From Cotesia glomerata (lineage: Eukaryota; Arthropoda; Insecta; Hymenoptera; Braconidae), in the NCBI RefSeq assembly GCF_020080835.1, contig NC_058167.1:1915659-1979658 (forward strand): DNA of 64,000 nt. The letters run 5' to 3'. Each line of letters opens with the position of its first letter. Position 1 is the first letter of the stretch. Below are positions 1-10,675 of this stretch, piece by piece. The position numbers and the translations under genes were made by a program. The notes below the pieces were generated by a model. The model ran no database searches and had not been told where the DNA came from. It saw only the letters and a program-made list of their open reading frames with translations.

Positions 1-822
1 TTCAGTCATTTCCGAGGTGTTCAAAGTTACAGAGTATAAATTCCATAACTCATCTATAGCATGTACTGTAATTGTAATGAATGAAATTGCAGAACGAAAT
101 GTCCAAGCGTCTGTTGTAATTGACACATCATGAAAATTACGGAGAGTTGCCAGTATATCTTTACGCACTGATTGGTACAAGACTTCTAAGCGATTTTTAT
201 GACTGTTATGCTCGGGATCACATATTCAGGACTGAGAGCTTTAACGAACTGTATAAATCCTGGACCTTCGGCGTGTGATAACGGTAACATATCTATTGCT
301 ATGTATTTTACAAGTGACATAGTGATCGCTTCAGCCTTAGGATTCTAGAAAACAGAAATATTTTATAAATTATATGAAAATTAAAAAAATTTTAGCTTTC
401 TTATCAGAAAATTGAAAAAAAAAAATTAAACTCATACTCTACGACTGTAATCTTCTTTTGTTAAACGTCTTTTCTTTTGAGTTGTTGATTTATCTGAGTT
501 TGATTCCTCATCCAAGCTAGAATTCAATTATAAATTAATTTATTATATTGATAAGTATAAAAAGTTTTTATATTCTTTCTTCAAAAAAATAATGAATATT
601 ATTAAATACAATAATTCCTTATAAAAAAAAAGATGATACTTACAGTGATTCAGATTCTGTATCTTCATGTAATGATTGCACTTTTTCATTATGCTTATAT
701 TTTAAATGATATCGCAATGATGCAGTTGTTTTTTTAATATTGTACTCAACAGGACAATATTTACATTTAGCAATACCACTAGTAACTAGTGTAAAGTGAT
801 TCCATAATAATGACAATGACAT
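1..822 (-). pseudogene. hAT transposase with BED zinc finger, decayed, partial
   Basis: The first exon (822 down to about 640) starts MSLSLLWNHFTLV and carries a BED-type zinc finger (CKYC, then HLKYKH), the DNA-binding domain usual in hAT transposases. A second piece (about 515-440) is basic and reads STTQKKRRLTKEDYS. A third (about 345-1) reads LVKYIAIDMLPLS and then, after a one-base frame change near position 195, RLEVLYQSVRKD and ITTDAWTFRSA. ITTDAWT is the family motif around the first catalytic aspartate. The remainder, including the C-terminal dimerisation region, lies beyond the left edge. It resembles the transposase of the neighbouring element at 1945-5398 but is clearly a different copy. 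The frameshift makes it inactive. Confidence 0.8.
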
Positions 823-1366
823 TTTAAATATTTAATTAATTTGTTGAATTGTAATTTTCAGTTTTATGAGACATATATTTTGAATTGTATGAGAAATATC
901 AAAAATATGAAATTTTGTAGCCTATGAAAATTACTAGAAAAAATATCACAGCGCACAAAACACCAGCCAAAAACTAACTACTTTAAAAATTAACGTCGCC
1001 ATTAAAAATCAATAAACGCGCGCAATTTAAATCTTGTATCAAAACAAATTTTATGCTAATAATTTGCTTTAGTATTTATTAAAGACTATCCTTTTAATTA
1101 TATTATTTTCCAAAAGCTATTATTTATAATTACATAATTATTTATAATAAACATAATTATTTAAATTATTGATAAAATATCAAAAAAGTAAATTTCGCGA
1201 CTATCGTTTCTTTAAACGAAAAAAAAAAACGCCTTAATATTATTTGTTGAACTTGTCTGTAGGTAAGGAATCAGTGAATAGATGAAAAAAAAAATTAGCC
1301 GGTTAGCCGTTGGCTAATTAGCTGAGCTAATTAAGTTAACCAGTTAAATTAGCTAAGCCTAAGGCT
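1..1366 (-). mobile_element. hAT DNA transposon, 5' part (element 1)
   Basis: The minus-strand coding remnants of a hAT transposase run off the left window edge. Upstream of the coding start (above position 822) lies AT-rich sequence. It ends at 1300-1366 in a stretch with repeated TTAGC/GCTAA motifs and a last motif read on the minus strand as CTAGCCTTAGGCTTAGC, which I take as the element terminus. The adjoining sequence from 1367 resumes the reading frame of an unrelated ORF, which supports a boundary at about 1366. The other terminus and the target duplication are outside the window, so the exact end is inferred. Confidence 0.6.
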
Positions 1367-1509
1367 AGATAATAAAGCATCAAAAGTGTAAGTCGCCGAC
1401 CTACTACTCACATTAGCTCTATCCAAAGCCGCAGCAAGTTCTGGTTTCATTAGATTAAATTTAGGAACTTGTCGTTTTTGAATTTCATCTTCATAATCAG
1501 AGATTATAC
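1367..1509 (-). pseudogene. Downstream piece of an ORF split by two hAT insertions
   Basis: On the minus strand this reads SDYEDEIQKRQVPKFNL, then MKPELAAALDRANVSSRSAT, with no stop. It continues in frame from the segment at 6825-7142 once the hAT element 1510-6824 and one copy of its 8-bp duplication are removed. The PELAAALDR motif recalls an abundant, unnamed arthropod protein family often found in multicopy loci. That recognition is from memory and has no functional assignment. The left end coincides with the inferred terminus of hAT element 1, so the same ORF seems to have been hit twice. Confidence 0.6.
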
Positions 1510-1944
1510 TAGGGATGGGCGATATTGGTAAAAAACATCGACATCGGACATCGATTGATTTAATTTCTTACTATCGGAGTATCGATGTTTTAAAAAAAAA
1601 CATCGGAACATCGATTGTTAACATCGATGGTAGAATACGCGCGAAAATTCGAAAAACTATGGCTACAACTAATGTAAAAAGAACAATTGAAACCATAGTA
1701 ATTAATTTTGAATCATTATTAAAAATGAATGATTAAAAAAATTTTAATAAAGTAAAATCATATTAAATTCCATATTTTATTTAAAACAGAGTAATTTAAG
1801 GACTAAAAATTTATTATTAAGTTTAATAATCGTTAAGTTTATTTTATACACACTTTACAATAAAAAATTGTTTGATAACAAGTTTTAAATATTAAAATTA
1901 AGAAAAAATACAAAGAAAGTAAAGATTTAGTTATAAATTATAAC

Positions 1945-3993
1945 CTATAATCCCCATTCTTCACTACTTAAACTGCTCAAAAAAAGTAATTTATTTAAAT
2001 TACTTCCTGTCAGTCGATTACGATCGGCAGTCTTAATGTTACCAGCTTCAGAAAAAAGTCGCTCACATGGAACAGATGTTCCAACAACGCAAAAATATTT
2101 CATAGCCACTTCATACAAATTAGGTAGAGACGGTTTCAATAATTGCCAATGTTTTAAGGGATCTTCAGATCTATCAATTATTGGCTGTGTCATATACTGT
2201 TTCAGTTCAAAAGTTAATCCATCCATCGTGTGAACTTTTGCCTTAGTTTTGGCTACAAGTTCATCGTGGTACCGCCAAATGTTATCTGCGTTTAACTCCT
2301 CTACGAATATATTTTCAGTTGAAACTGATTTAGACCCAGAACTTTTAGAAAAGCTCAACTTCATTTGTTTGTTTATGAAGTCTACAGCATTCGCGGCGGA
2401 CATCGCACTTTGGAAATGTAATTTTTTATAACGAGGATCCAATATAGTTGTAATGCCCAGTATTTTGAATGACTCAATATCTTTAAATTGGTTATCAAGA
2501 GAAGCAGATAGGTGAGCTTTGAATGCTATCCCTTCTTCCGTTTTTGGCTTCGATAAGGAGATTTCTTTTTTCATAATTGCAACACTTGGAATAATCATAC
2601 TGCATGTCAAATAAGAATCGCCGCTTATTTGAGATATAATAATCATCACAGGTTTCATCAAATGAACAAGATCCTTTAAAATGGTAGTTTCTTCATGACT
2701 TAATAACGGAGGTGGATGATTGCACTTAGAAGTTACAGGATAAACATAGTTTTCCAAAAGTAAAAATCGTTCAAGCATATCATAGGTCGAGTTCCATCTC
2801 GTTTCAACGCTTTGAATAAATTTAAGTGCAGTCCCATCCGTTTTACCGTCACGCTTTTGAAGTCTCAGCAATTCATCAGAAGCAGGAACACTTTTTCTGG
2901 TAACCATCACAATACGTTTGACTTTGTCGATGATTTCTTTAATATTTGACATTTTGGATATAGCTGTAGGAACCACATGAGACAAGCGATGAGCGAAGCA
3001 TGGGAGTCGTCTATCGTTTTCCGGTTGAAAAACTGTATTAATCGATTTTATCATGTTCGGTGCACTGTCACTAGTCACGGCTACTATTTTGTTTATATCC
3101 AAATTGTAATTTTCGAAAATCATTTTCAAAGAGCATGCTATATTTTCTGCAGTATGCGCGGAATCCAGTGACTGAACACAAAGATTTGTGCTTTTTACTT
3201 CCAGATTGTTAGCAGATAAATAATGGACAGTTACACCTAAGTAGCTTTTCTGGGAAATATCAGTCCAAATGTCGCATGTCAATGAGTAAAATGGGCATTT
3301 ACCTATATCGCTCATGACTTTTATTTTCAGGACATCATATTTATCACTCATTAGTTTAGTAATAGTCTTACGACAGGGCATAGAATAACGAGGTCTTGCG
3401 GTTTTCACAAATTGTCTCAATCCCTGTTTTTCAACGGAGCAGAGTGGCATATAATCAACAGCTACCATATACAGAAGAGAATTCGTCAATTTTTCAGCTT
3501 CTACACCTCCATCTGTAATATAAAATCATGAAATCAGTATAAATGATCAATTCAATCGAAAATAAATATAGAACTAAAATTTATAAATTCCACCTGCATA
3601 CGAATTTGCTTTTTCATACAACTGAAGAACAGGATTCTTCTGAAAACAAAAAAAAAAAGTATTAATAAAATGTTCAATTTGTTAATTAATTCAGCGTATA
3701 AGATTTTCTACATACCGCCATTTGAGTCTGAGTCTTTAATTTTTTTCTCTCAACAGTAGAGTTAGAGGGTTCCTCAACTGCTGCAACAGAACGTTTTTAT
3801 TGTTTACTTGCAGATCAACTGGAATGAACAGTTTGTGTTTCGAATTGAGATGGCAGCGTAGATTTGTCGTATTTCCTGCGGTTTTAATTATGCCCTGGCA
3901 AAATTTGCATCGTGCCGAATTTGAAGTAATTGGAGTAAAATACTCCCAAGCTTTACTTTTATTTTTCGAACTGTAAAAAAAAGAAATAAATAA

Positions 3994-4087
<94 letters not shown>

Positions 4088-5398
4088 CATGCACGGTAGG
4101 AAATGATAATAAAATTTGCATCATTAAGTAGAAATAAAAAGATGACATACGTTGTTAAATTACCAGAATTAAAAGTCGATAAATCATTAGCTAGGAAAGA
4201 ATAAACAACGAAAAATTAATTTTAATCAATATTCAATAATAACGTAAAATGTATTAAAGCAAAGTGAAACATTCACCACAGGTATTGGTATTAGTATGTG
4301 ATTTTTGAGAATCTTGTTCAGAATTTTTAGATAACGAGTGCATGTTGGATAAGGTAGTCATTTCGGAATCAATAGGTTGGGTTAATTTATGATTAGGATC
4401 TGATCTTGATTTCTCAGAGGAACTTGGTGTTTTAGATGAAGAATCTTCAGCTTCACTATTAGAGTAAGATTCAGGTGGATATTCAAGAAGATCACTGGGA
4501 AAAGAGAATAGGAAAATGATGATTAGATACAAACACAACACAACACTAACACAGAAAAAAAAGGAAAATATTCTTAACGTATTGTTAAATATACATACTA
4601 ATCTACATCATCGATGGATCTCCAAATGGATTCAATTATATTATCTGGATGAATGAATATTTTTCCTGTGTCAACCATTTCTTTTACGAATTCGTAGGCC
4701 TTTTTATGGTTACCTAAAAATATAAAAGATATTAAAAATTATTAGACTAACGTATTTATACATCATTGAGTAAAAACTTTTATCGAATCTCATTAACAAT
4801 AAAATTTTAATTGTTTTATGATTGAAGTAAATTGCATTTGATCAAAAGATAATTGAATTAGATTGTCTTTTAATAACATTCGATTAAAATTTTTAATTAG
4901 GCATTACAATGATTATTACTATTATTGTTATTATTATTTTTAATTTTATTAATATTATTATTATTTTTATTATTATTATTAATTATTCTTTAATACATAC
5001 TTTTAAGTTGCACATAATCAGATGTTTTTAAATTAGATACTCGATATGCATCTGCGTTAGGCTCATTGATTTTGAACCATATAGAAAATATTCGAGTATC
5101 CTCTTCAGCTGGAGAAAAATAAGAATAATAATTAAAATCGATTACATATTAATTATATTTATCATACTAAGTTAGTAGCTGCTCAGGAACCAGTAGCTCA
5201 CTCCATGTATTTGTATATCTATATTCACAAATATAGATACACAAATACATGGAGTGAGCAGGTACTGGCTACTGAGTAGCTACTGGGGCTTTTATCTTAT
5301 TTAATTGCGTTTTTTTTTTCAATAATGTTAAAACATTTTTTTACAAATAAAAATGAAAGGTTATACCAGTGCTTACCAACGAAATCCTCGTTATTCAT
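1945..5398 (-). pseudogene. hAT transposase, BED finger plus hATC domain, with unusual N-terminal exons; one frameshift
   Basis: A spliced model on the minus strand has eight exons: 5398-5377, 5108-5001, 4713-4599, 4494-4277, 4190-4151, 3970-3716, 3639-3594 and 3512-1945. Each junction has GT/AG sites and compatible phase. The first five exons encode about 165 residues that I do not recognise (FSIWFKINEPNADAYRV, then KAYEFVKEMVDTGKI, then a Ser-rich stretch). Exon six carries the BED finger (CKFCQG, then HLNSKH). The last exon is a 514-residue ORF with the catalytic motifs TCDIWTD and VTSDSAPN and the C-terminal dimerisation motif SVPCERLFSEAG. One base is missing from an A run near 3790, between the BED finger and the rest; otherwise the gene is open. 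It may be a true defect or a homopolymer error. The N-terminal exons could instead be a separate small gene, but the phases favour one transcript. Confidence 0.8.
3996..4084. repeat. (AT)n microsatellite in a hAT intron
   Basis: About 45 AT units lie in the intron just upstream of the BED-finger exon of the hAT transposase. Confidence 0.95.
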
Positions 5399-6009
5399 CG
5401 CTCCAATTAACCTTTAATGTAATATGTCGATTAACCTTTAATGTTACTATCAATTGTTAATTTAATAGATTAACAATTATTATTTTGTGTGAACTTATAT
5501 AAGTCAGACAATAACAATTAAAATGTAAAAAGAATTTAAGAATTTTTAAACGCTATTTTTTGTTTTTTTGTAATGTAAAGTTTAAGCTTAAGCCGTTAAC
5601 AAAATTACTTTATTCCTTTATTGAGTAATTGAGTATAGTGTAGTCAAGGTGTCAAAGTTACTTAAATATTCTAGTAACCTTTAGTGGACTTAGGTACTTA
5701 GTATACTTGTAGTACTAAACTTAACTCGCAATATTTTAGCAATGAGCGCGAAAATTTGAAAAACTTATAATTATCTTTACAATTAACATACACAAATGAT
5801 CATTTGAATTTTTAATTGATTTTTTACTCAAATAATTTAAATCATGCGTTAATATAAAATATGTAATTTTATTATAGATAAATTAAGAACATTTTATTAC
5901 AAAATAACCAGCATTTATGATTAAATTTATTAATTAAGATTATTTTTATTATTACATTAATAAATTATTTTTAATTTATAATAATAATAATAAATTATTT
6001 TGAAAGAGA

Positions 6010-6470
6010 GGAATATAAATTTAATTGACTGGAGAGAAATCAATTCCATCTAGACTTCGGTAAACCACTGTCCATGCTGGGTTTTGGACTGGATACTGGG
6101 CAGTAAAATTAAGTTCTTGACGTAGTTATAAGCTTCTTGATCATTATCTACGGAAAAAGTGTTTCATTCATTATTTATTCACAATATTATTAATTTAATT
6201 TCTACAGGTCATACGTACTTTTAATTTGTAAATAGGTGTGAAAATCTAAATTTTCAATCAAAACAGAGGTTCTTGGTCAATTTGAAAATATAATTTATAC
6301 CTCCAGCTCCAGCATTATCTAAATAAACCCAAAATACAAAAGTTATTAATGAAATTACATCAATGTAAGCAAACAAAAAATGGAGGTTAGATTGAGTGAT
6401 ATCATAATTTATATTATAAAAAATGTACTTACGAGGTACTTGAACGATTTTGATATTATTGGCCGCCATG
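6010..6470 (-). other. Possible duplicated N-terminal module inside hAT element 2
   Basis: Minus-strand exon-like pieces precede the modelled transposase. One starts MAANNIKIVQVP with a good donor at about 6433. Another, at about 6152-6020, follows an acceptor and reads DNDQEAYNYVK in one frame, then ELNFTAQYPV and VVYRSLDGIDF in a second, ending at a stop. These resemble, in order, KAYEFVKE and IWRSIDDVDY in the exon at 4713-4599. It therefore looks like a second, frameshifted copy of the same unknown module. Function is unknown and the splice model is tentative. Confidence 0.4.
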
Positions 6471-6824
6471 TCGATGATAACAATTAAATTAACAAATATA
6501 TATATATATATAATATTGCACTGAACTAATTTCATTTATACCAAGACAATAAATAGTTCGCCGTCTATTTAACTCGCTAGCACTGATACTGATATACACT
6601 CTACACTGATAAGATGTAACTGTAGTACAACAGTTACTGTATACAAAAAAATTATATACTTTTGGGGTATACCCTCTGTAGGTAAATCACTCAACGATGT
6701 CGATAGTTTAAATTATTCCATCGACCATCGATGTTTCGACCAAAAAAAATATCGACCAAAAACATCGATGTTTCTCCAAAAAAACATCGATAGTCGAAAC
6801 ATCGATATATATCGCCCATCCCTA

Positions 6825-7142
6825 GATTATACCAGAAGTATTACTTTCCAAAGATTTCTGGGATAACTTAGATGTTTGACTTGATATTTCATGATTAACA
6901 ACATTATCAGTCTCAACTGTACAAGAATAGTCAACATTATCATTACCGAACTCTCCGACATCAAATGTACCACTATCATTATTGTTATTTTAATTGATAT
7001 CAATGTTCTTTTCATTATTGTTATCACTATTACTGTAGTTATTATTTTCATCGCTTACATCAACATCCATATCTTCTGGAATTGGTTGAGAATTATATGA
7101 AATAAAACCACGCCGACTGGAAGATTTTTCTCCCAAATAAAA
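6825..7142 (-). pseudogene. Upstream piece of the ORF split by hAT element 2
   Basis: Read on the minus strand, the segment is acidic and Asn-rich (MDVDVSDENNNYSN). It has a stop in a low-complexity stretch near 6990, then continues GTFDVGEFGNDNVDYS to SNTSGII at the insertion point. It joins in frame to 1509-1367 across the empty site. No catalytic domain is visible and the upstream exon boundary is not clear. The in-frame stop suggests it was already decaying or polymorphic. The family is unnamed, and this may be a domesticated or transposon-derived ORF. Confidence 0.55.
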
Positions 7143-7816
7143 TAGTTGATTGAATTGATTTAATATATTTATAATTTTTAACCTTTTAATAAAATACAAT
7201 GACGAGTGTTTGATGTTTAGTTAGTGTGATCAGGAACTTTATATTTTCATCTTACAAAAATTTATAAACTTTATGAAATATAAAATTAATTTGTATAAAA
7301 GAGACCCAAATATCATTTATTTGATATTTGTAACCTTGAGATTTACGTATTTGTACTTTTGTGAGTTACGTATGGAGTAAATAAGCAAAAAAAAAAATTA
7401 AAATCTCAGATTAACAGAATTAATTGATTTTACAAAAAAAAACAATATCAATATAAAGTATGATTTTTTTTGCAATTTTATTGGAAAATATTTGAAAGTT
7501 TTGATTGCTGTTATTTTTTATTGCAAATATCTTTGAAACGGTTGATCTGAGGAACTTTGACCTTCAGACGTTTTTGTAGAGCGTGAAATTTCCTATAAGA
7601 CCTCTCTCTGGGATATTGCGTAAACAAGCCATTCCGAAGAAATTGAAATTAGAAAGTAAAAATTTCTCGTGTTATTTAAATAGAAAAATAACAAATGAAT
7701 TGAGGCAAACCTTAATATTAATATTAAAGGCTCTAATAGGCGCCAAAATTTTTGTTTTTCAATGTACTTTCAACTTTTCAACACCATTAAAAAAAAAAAA
7801 ATTTTTTTTGAAACAC

Positions 7817-7903
<87 letters not shown>

Positions 7904-10092
7904 AACTAAAATACAAATATGTAGTTATCTCTAGTAAACATTTATTTAAATTTCTTTCTCTGAGATATGTAAAAATGAAACTCTTATTATAACCCTCTTG
8001 TGTTTATTAGTGACATTCAAAATTTCTAAGTTGATTGGTTCAATGCATTTTCAAGAAAAAACTTTGAGGAATTTTCATTTTTATTTCTAAATCAAACTGA
8101 GGTTAAAGGCTTTTTTTCAGGATTTTAGTTTTAATATTATTAGAAAATATTTATAGAACATTACCGAGATAATCAAGATAATCATGGGATATTTTATTCA
8201 GTAGCTAATTGTGTTTCATAAAATTATTTTTAATATTTTCTAAATTATAATTAACAAGCCTACATTCAATGAAATATTCGATTTTTTAAGTATAAAAATA
8301 TGTTTATGAATTGATTGTGAGGTTTACATCATAACTTCATTACTAATATCATACTGCAGTTTTTATTGATAATAATGAATGGAAAAGTTTTTGTTTCCAC
8401 TCTCATTATGATAATTATTTGAACTGATTTGTGTTAATTTAAACTTCTATAAAAATTTTTAATCGTCTATACAAATTTTTAAAGTATTATTAATAGTTTC
8501 CATAAAATTAAAAGTTACTTCTAATTCATTGTTTGATTTCAAGTTCCAAAAAAAGAAATTCAATCATAATTAAACGTAATTGCTGAATACACTCCTAGAT
8601 TTCATTTATTTATTGACTGAAAAAAAAAAAATTTCTTTTTGATAAATTTAGATTTTACATTTATATATTGTTAAGCAATCACTGGTTTTTGTTTGTATTG
8701 GTTAAGTCATAAAATGGATGCTTGAAATTTATTCGCATTTCACTCTCGCAAAATAAAGTGAAGGGTTCAGAATTTTGATGCAGACTCAATCAAAATTCAT
8801 TTCCCATAGATATTTGAAATATATCAATAAGAAGTACACTAAAAAAAAATTTTTTTGACTGGAGAACAAAATTCTTGCCTCAAGAAAATTTTCGGGTGCC
8901 TGAAGGAAAACCGAAATTGTGTTGGCCGAAGTAAAAATTTGTCTTGAAATTCTAATCTTGGTGGAACTAATTTTTTCTTAATTCAAATTATCATCTCGAG
9001 AAAATTTTTCTTAATTCAAACTATCATTTTGAGAAAATTTTTCTCTAGGATATTTGATACCCATTTTATATTATTTTAGCGTGCAATCATACACATTGAA
9101 TGAAAAAAATCATTCAATATTATTTGATCTTTCCATTTGACATGTTAATTAATAAAAATTTACTTCTATCGAGATATTCAATTTTTTGGAGCAAGAAAAG
9201 ATTTTCGCAAGACAACAAAATTTACTTCTATCAAGAACTTAATTTTTTGGAGCGACTGATTAAAAATTTTCTCACTATTCTTGCTATTTTTTTTTGTTTT
9301 AATCCGGCTAAAAAAATCTTTAAAATAAAAATTTCTCGAATTCCGTACGTGCGGCGATAACTACATCCTTACTGATTGAAAAGCAATTTGGGTTTTTATT
9401 TTCAGATGATCTGGTTTTGAGTTATCGAACCGACCGTGGAGGGGGGAAATTTTCTCCAGTGCTCGACGAGATTGTTAATAACTTTGTAATAATTAAAGAT
9501 TTTTTAATAAAAATTTAGGGTAATAATCTTTAATGTACCCTTAATAAAATAAAAAAAAACCCGATTCCCAAATTCCTTTATTTTCCCTGTCAAAAAAATT
9601 CCTGACAATCACCTCTTTTTTTCGATCGTCACAGTGGTGTTCCCCTTTAAATGAGTATATTTGAAACATATGGATCAACCTAAATTAAAAATATTTTAAT
9701 ATTTATTAGAGAAAATCGAAATTCTTTGATAAATAAGATTTTAATCGCTTTTTCTACTCATTTTATTTTTGTCAAATTTTTTTCTAAAATTAATTTCAAA
9801 GTTGAAAAAATTGAGAGTTACACTTGCAATTTTTTCGTTCAAAAAATTTATTGTTACAATTTGAAAAGAAAAATATTAACAAAACTCTTCCATCAGTATT
9901 TTTTTAGACAATTCGATGGTAGTATATATAATATATAGTTGCAAAGAAACAAGTTTGATTCATTTGTTAATATTTGTGAAAGTGTATTATATGTTGATCA
10001 TTTACTTAATTTCAATCAATAAGTGCAATTTTTCAAACATAGAATATAACATTGATGGTTAATTAAAACTATTAAATAGTAAATATTGATCT
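7143..10092. other. AT-rich non-coding stretch with simple repeats
   Basis: No convincing coding sequence was found. It contains an (AT)n tract at about 7820-7902 and diffuse interspersed repeats. Phrases such as GAGAAAATTTTTCTTAATTC recur at 8997-9045, and AATTTACTTCTATC followed by AATTTTTTGGAGC occurs twice at 9158-9255. Short open frames here are AT-biased and chance-like. Confidence 0.6.
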
Positions 10093-10675
10093 CGAACAAA
10101 CCTCGGAAAGTGCCAGAACTTTCATCCCATGTAATGCTATGATAATTAAAACTCAAACCGCAAGTTATTTTCACTGTCTCTATCAGCTTGTCGGATATCA
10201 TGTCTTCCCATACACCAGGTGCCATAGCTTTATATTTATTAATTTTTTTCGATCCTTGTCTAGTTTTTTTTTTTACCAGTTTTAGTAATAATTAAAGCCT
10301 TGAACTCTTCTTTTGTGAAATAAATAACATAAGTTCTTTTTATATTTTCATGTGTATTAAATCATCACTATTATTACTTAAATTCATTGATTCTTCTGCT
10401 GTAGTGCTGTTTACACTATTAGACGATTGGTCCAAATTGATTCCTTCACAGTCAAACAGCTTACGTTTCAATTCATATCTGTCATCAGTAACATAAGCAT
10501 AAAGTGAGTGAAGAGTGATTAAATTGTGAAGATTACCGGAAATTTTTTTCCAAATAGGATTATTTTTATCGATAATACTGCCGCTTCTGGAACACACAAT
10601 TTCTTTTGATTGTTCAACAATTGCTTCAACGATCTTTTGCGATTCAATCGCTGGAGGTCTGCCACGTTTAGACAT
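10093..10675 (-). pseudogene. N-terminal half of an unnamed arthropod repeat-family protein, frameshifted
   Basis: The minus-strand ORF starts MSKRGRPPAIESQKIVEAIV, followed by NPIWKKISGNLHNLITLHSL and YAYVTDDRYELKRKL, ending about 10340. After a frame change it continues RTYVIYFTKEEFKALI. After another, in an A run near 10270, it reads YKAMAPGVWEDMISDKLIET and VKITCGLSFN, up to about 10093. The layout (RGRPP start, an IW.KIS block, then a .PG.W block and a C.LSF block) recalls a multicopy hypothetical family I have seen in aphids and other arthropods; it has no named function. Two frameshifts and loss of everything downstream make it a fragment. Confidence 0.55.

Larger units (their letters stand above)
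1510..6824 (-). mobile_element. Complete hAT transposon (element 2) with TIRs and 8-bp TSD
   Basis: The left end begins TAGGGATGGGCGATAT (1510-1525) and the right end is its reverse complement, ATATCGCCCATCCCTA (6809-6824). The 8-bp sequence GATTATAC flanks it on both sides, at 1502-1509 and 6825-6832. An 8-bp target duplication and short inverted ends are diagnostic of hAT elements. Both ends also carry subterminal repeats of the form ACATCGATG (about 1540-1630 and 6720-6805). The 5.3-kb element holds a multi-exon transposase gene on the minus strand, with additional coding-like exons between the transposase and the right end. The near-perfect ends and duplication suggest a fairly recent insertion. 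Confidence 0.93.

Noticed and set aside
3888..4148. Open frame with a poly-(YI) run, like a membrane peptide
   Set aside because: It translates an (AT)n microsatellite; the real coding frame here is the BED finger in a different register.
7583..7909. 108-codon frame ending in IYIYIY
   Set aside because: AT-rich intergenic sequence plus an (AT)n tract; no motif and no splice context.
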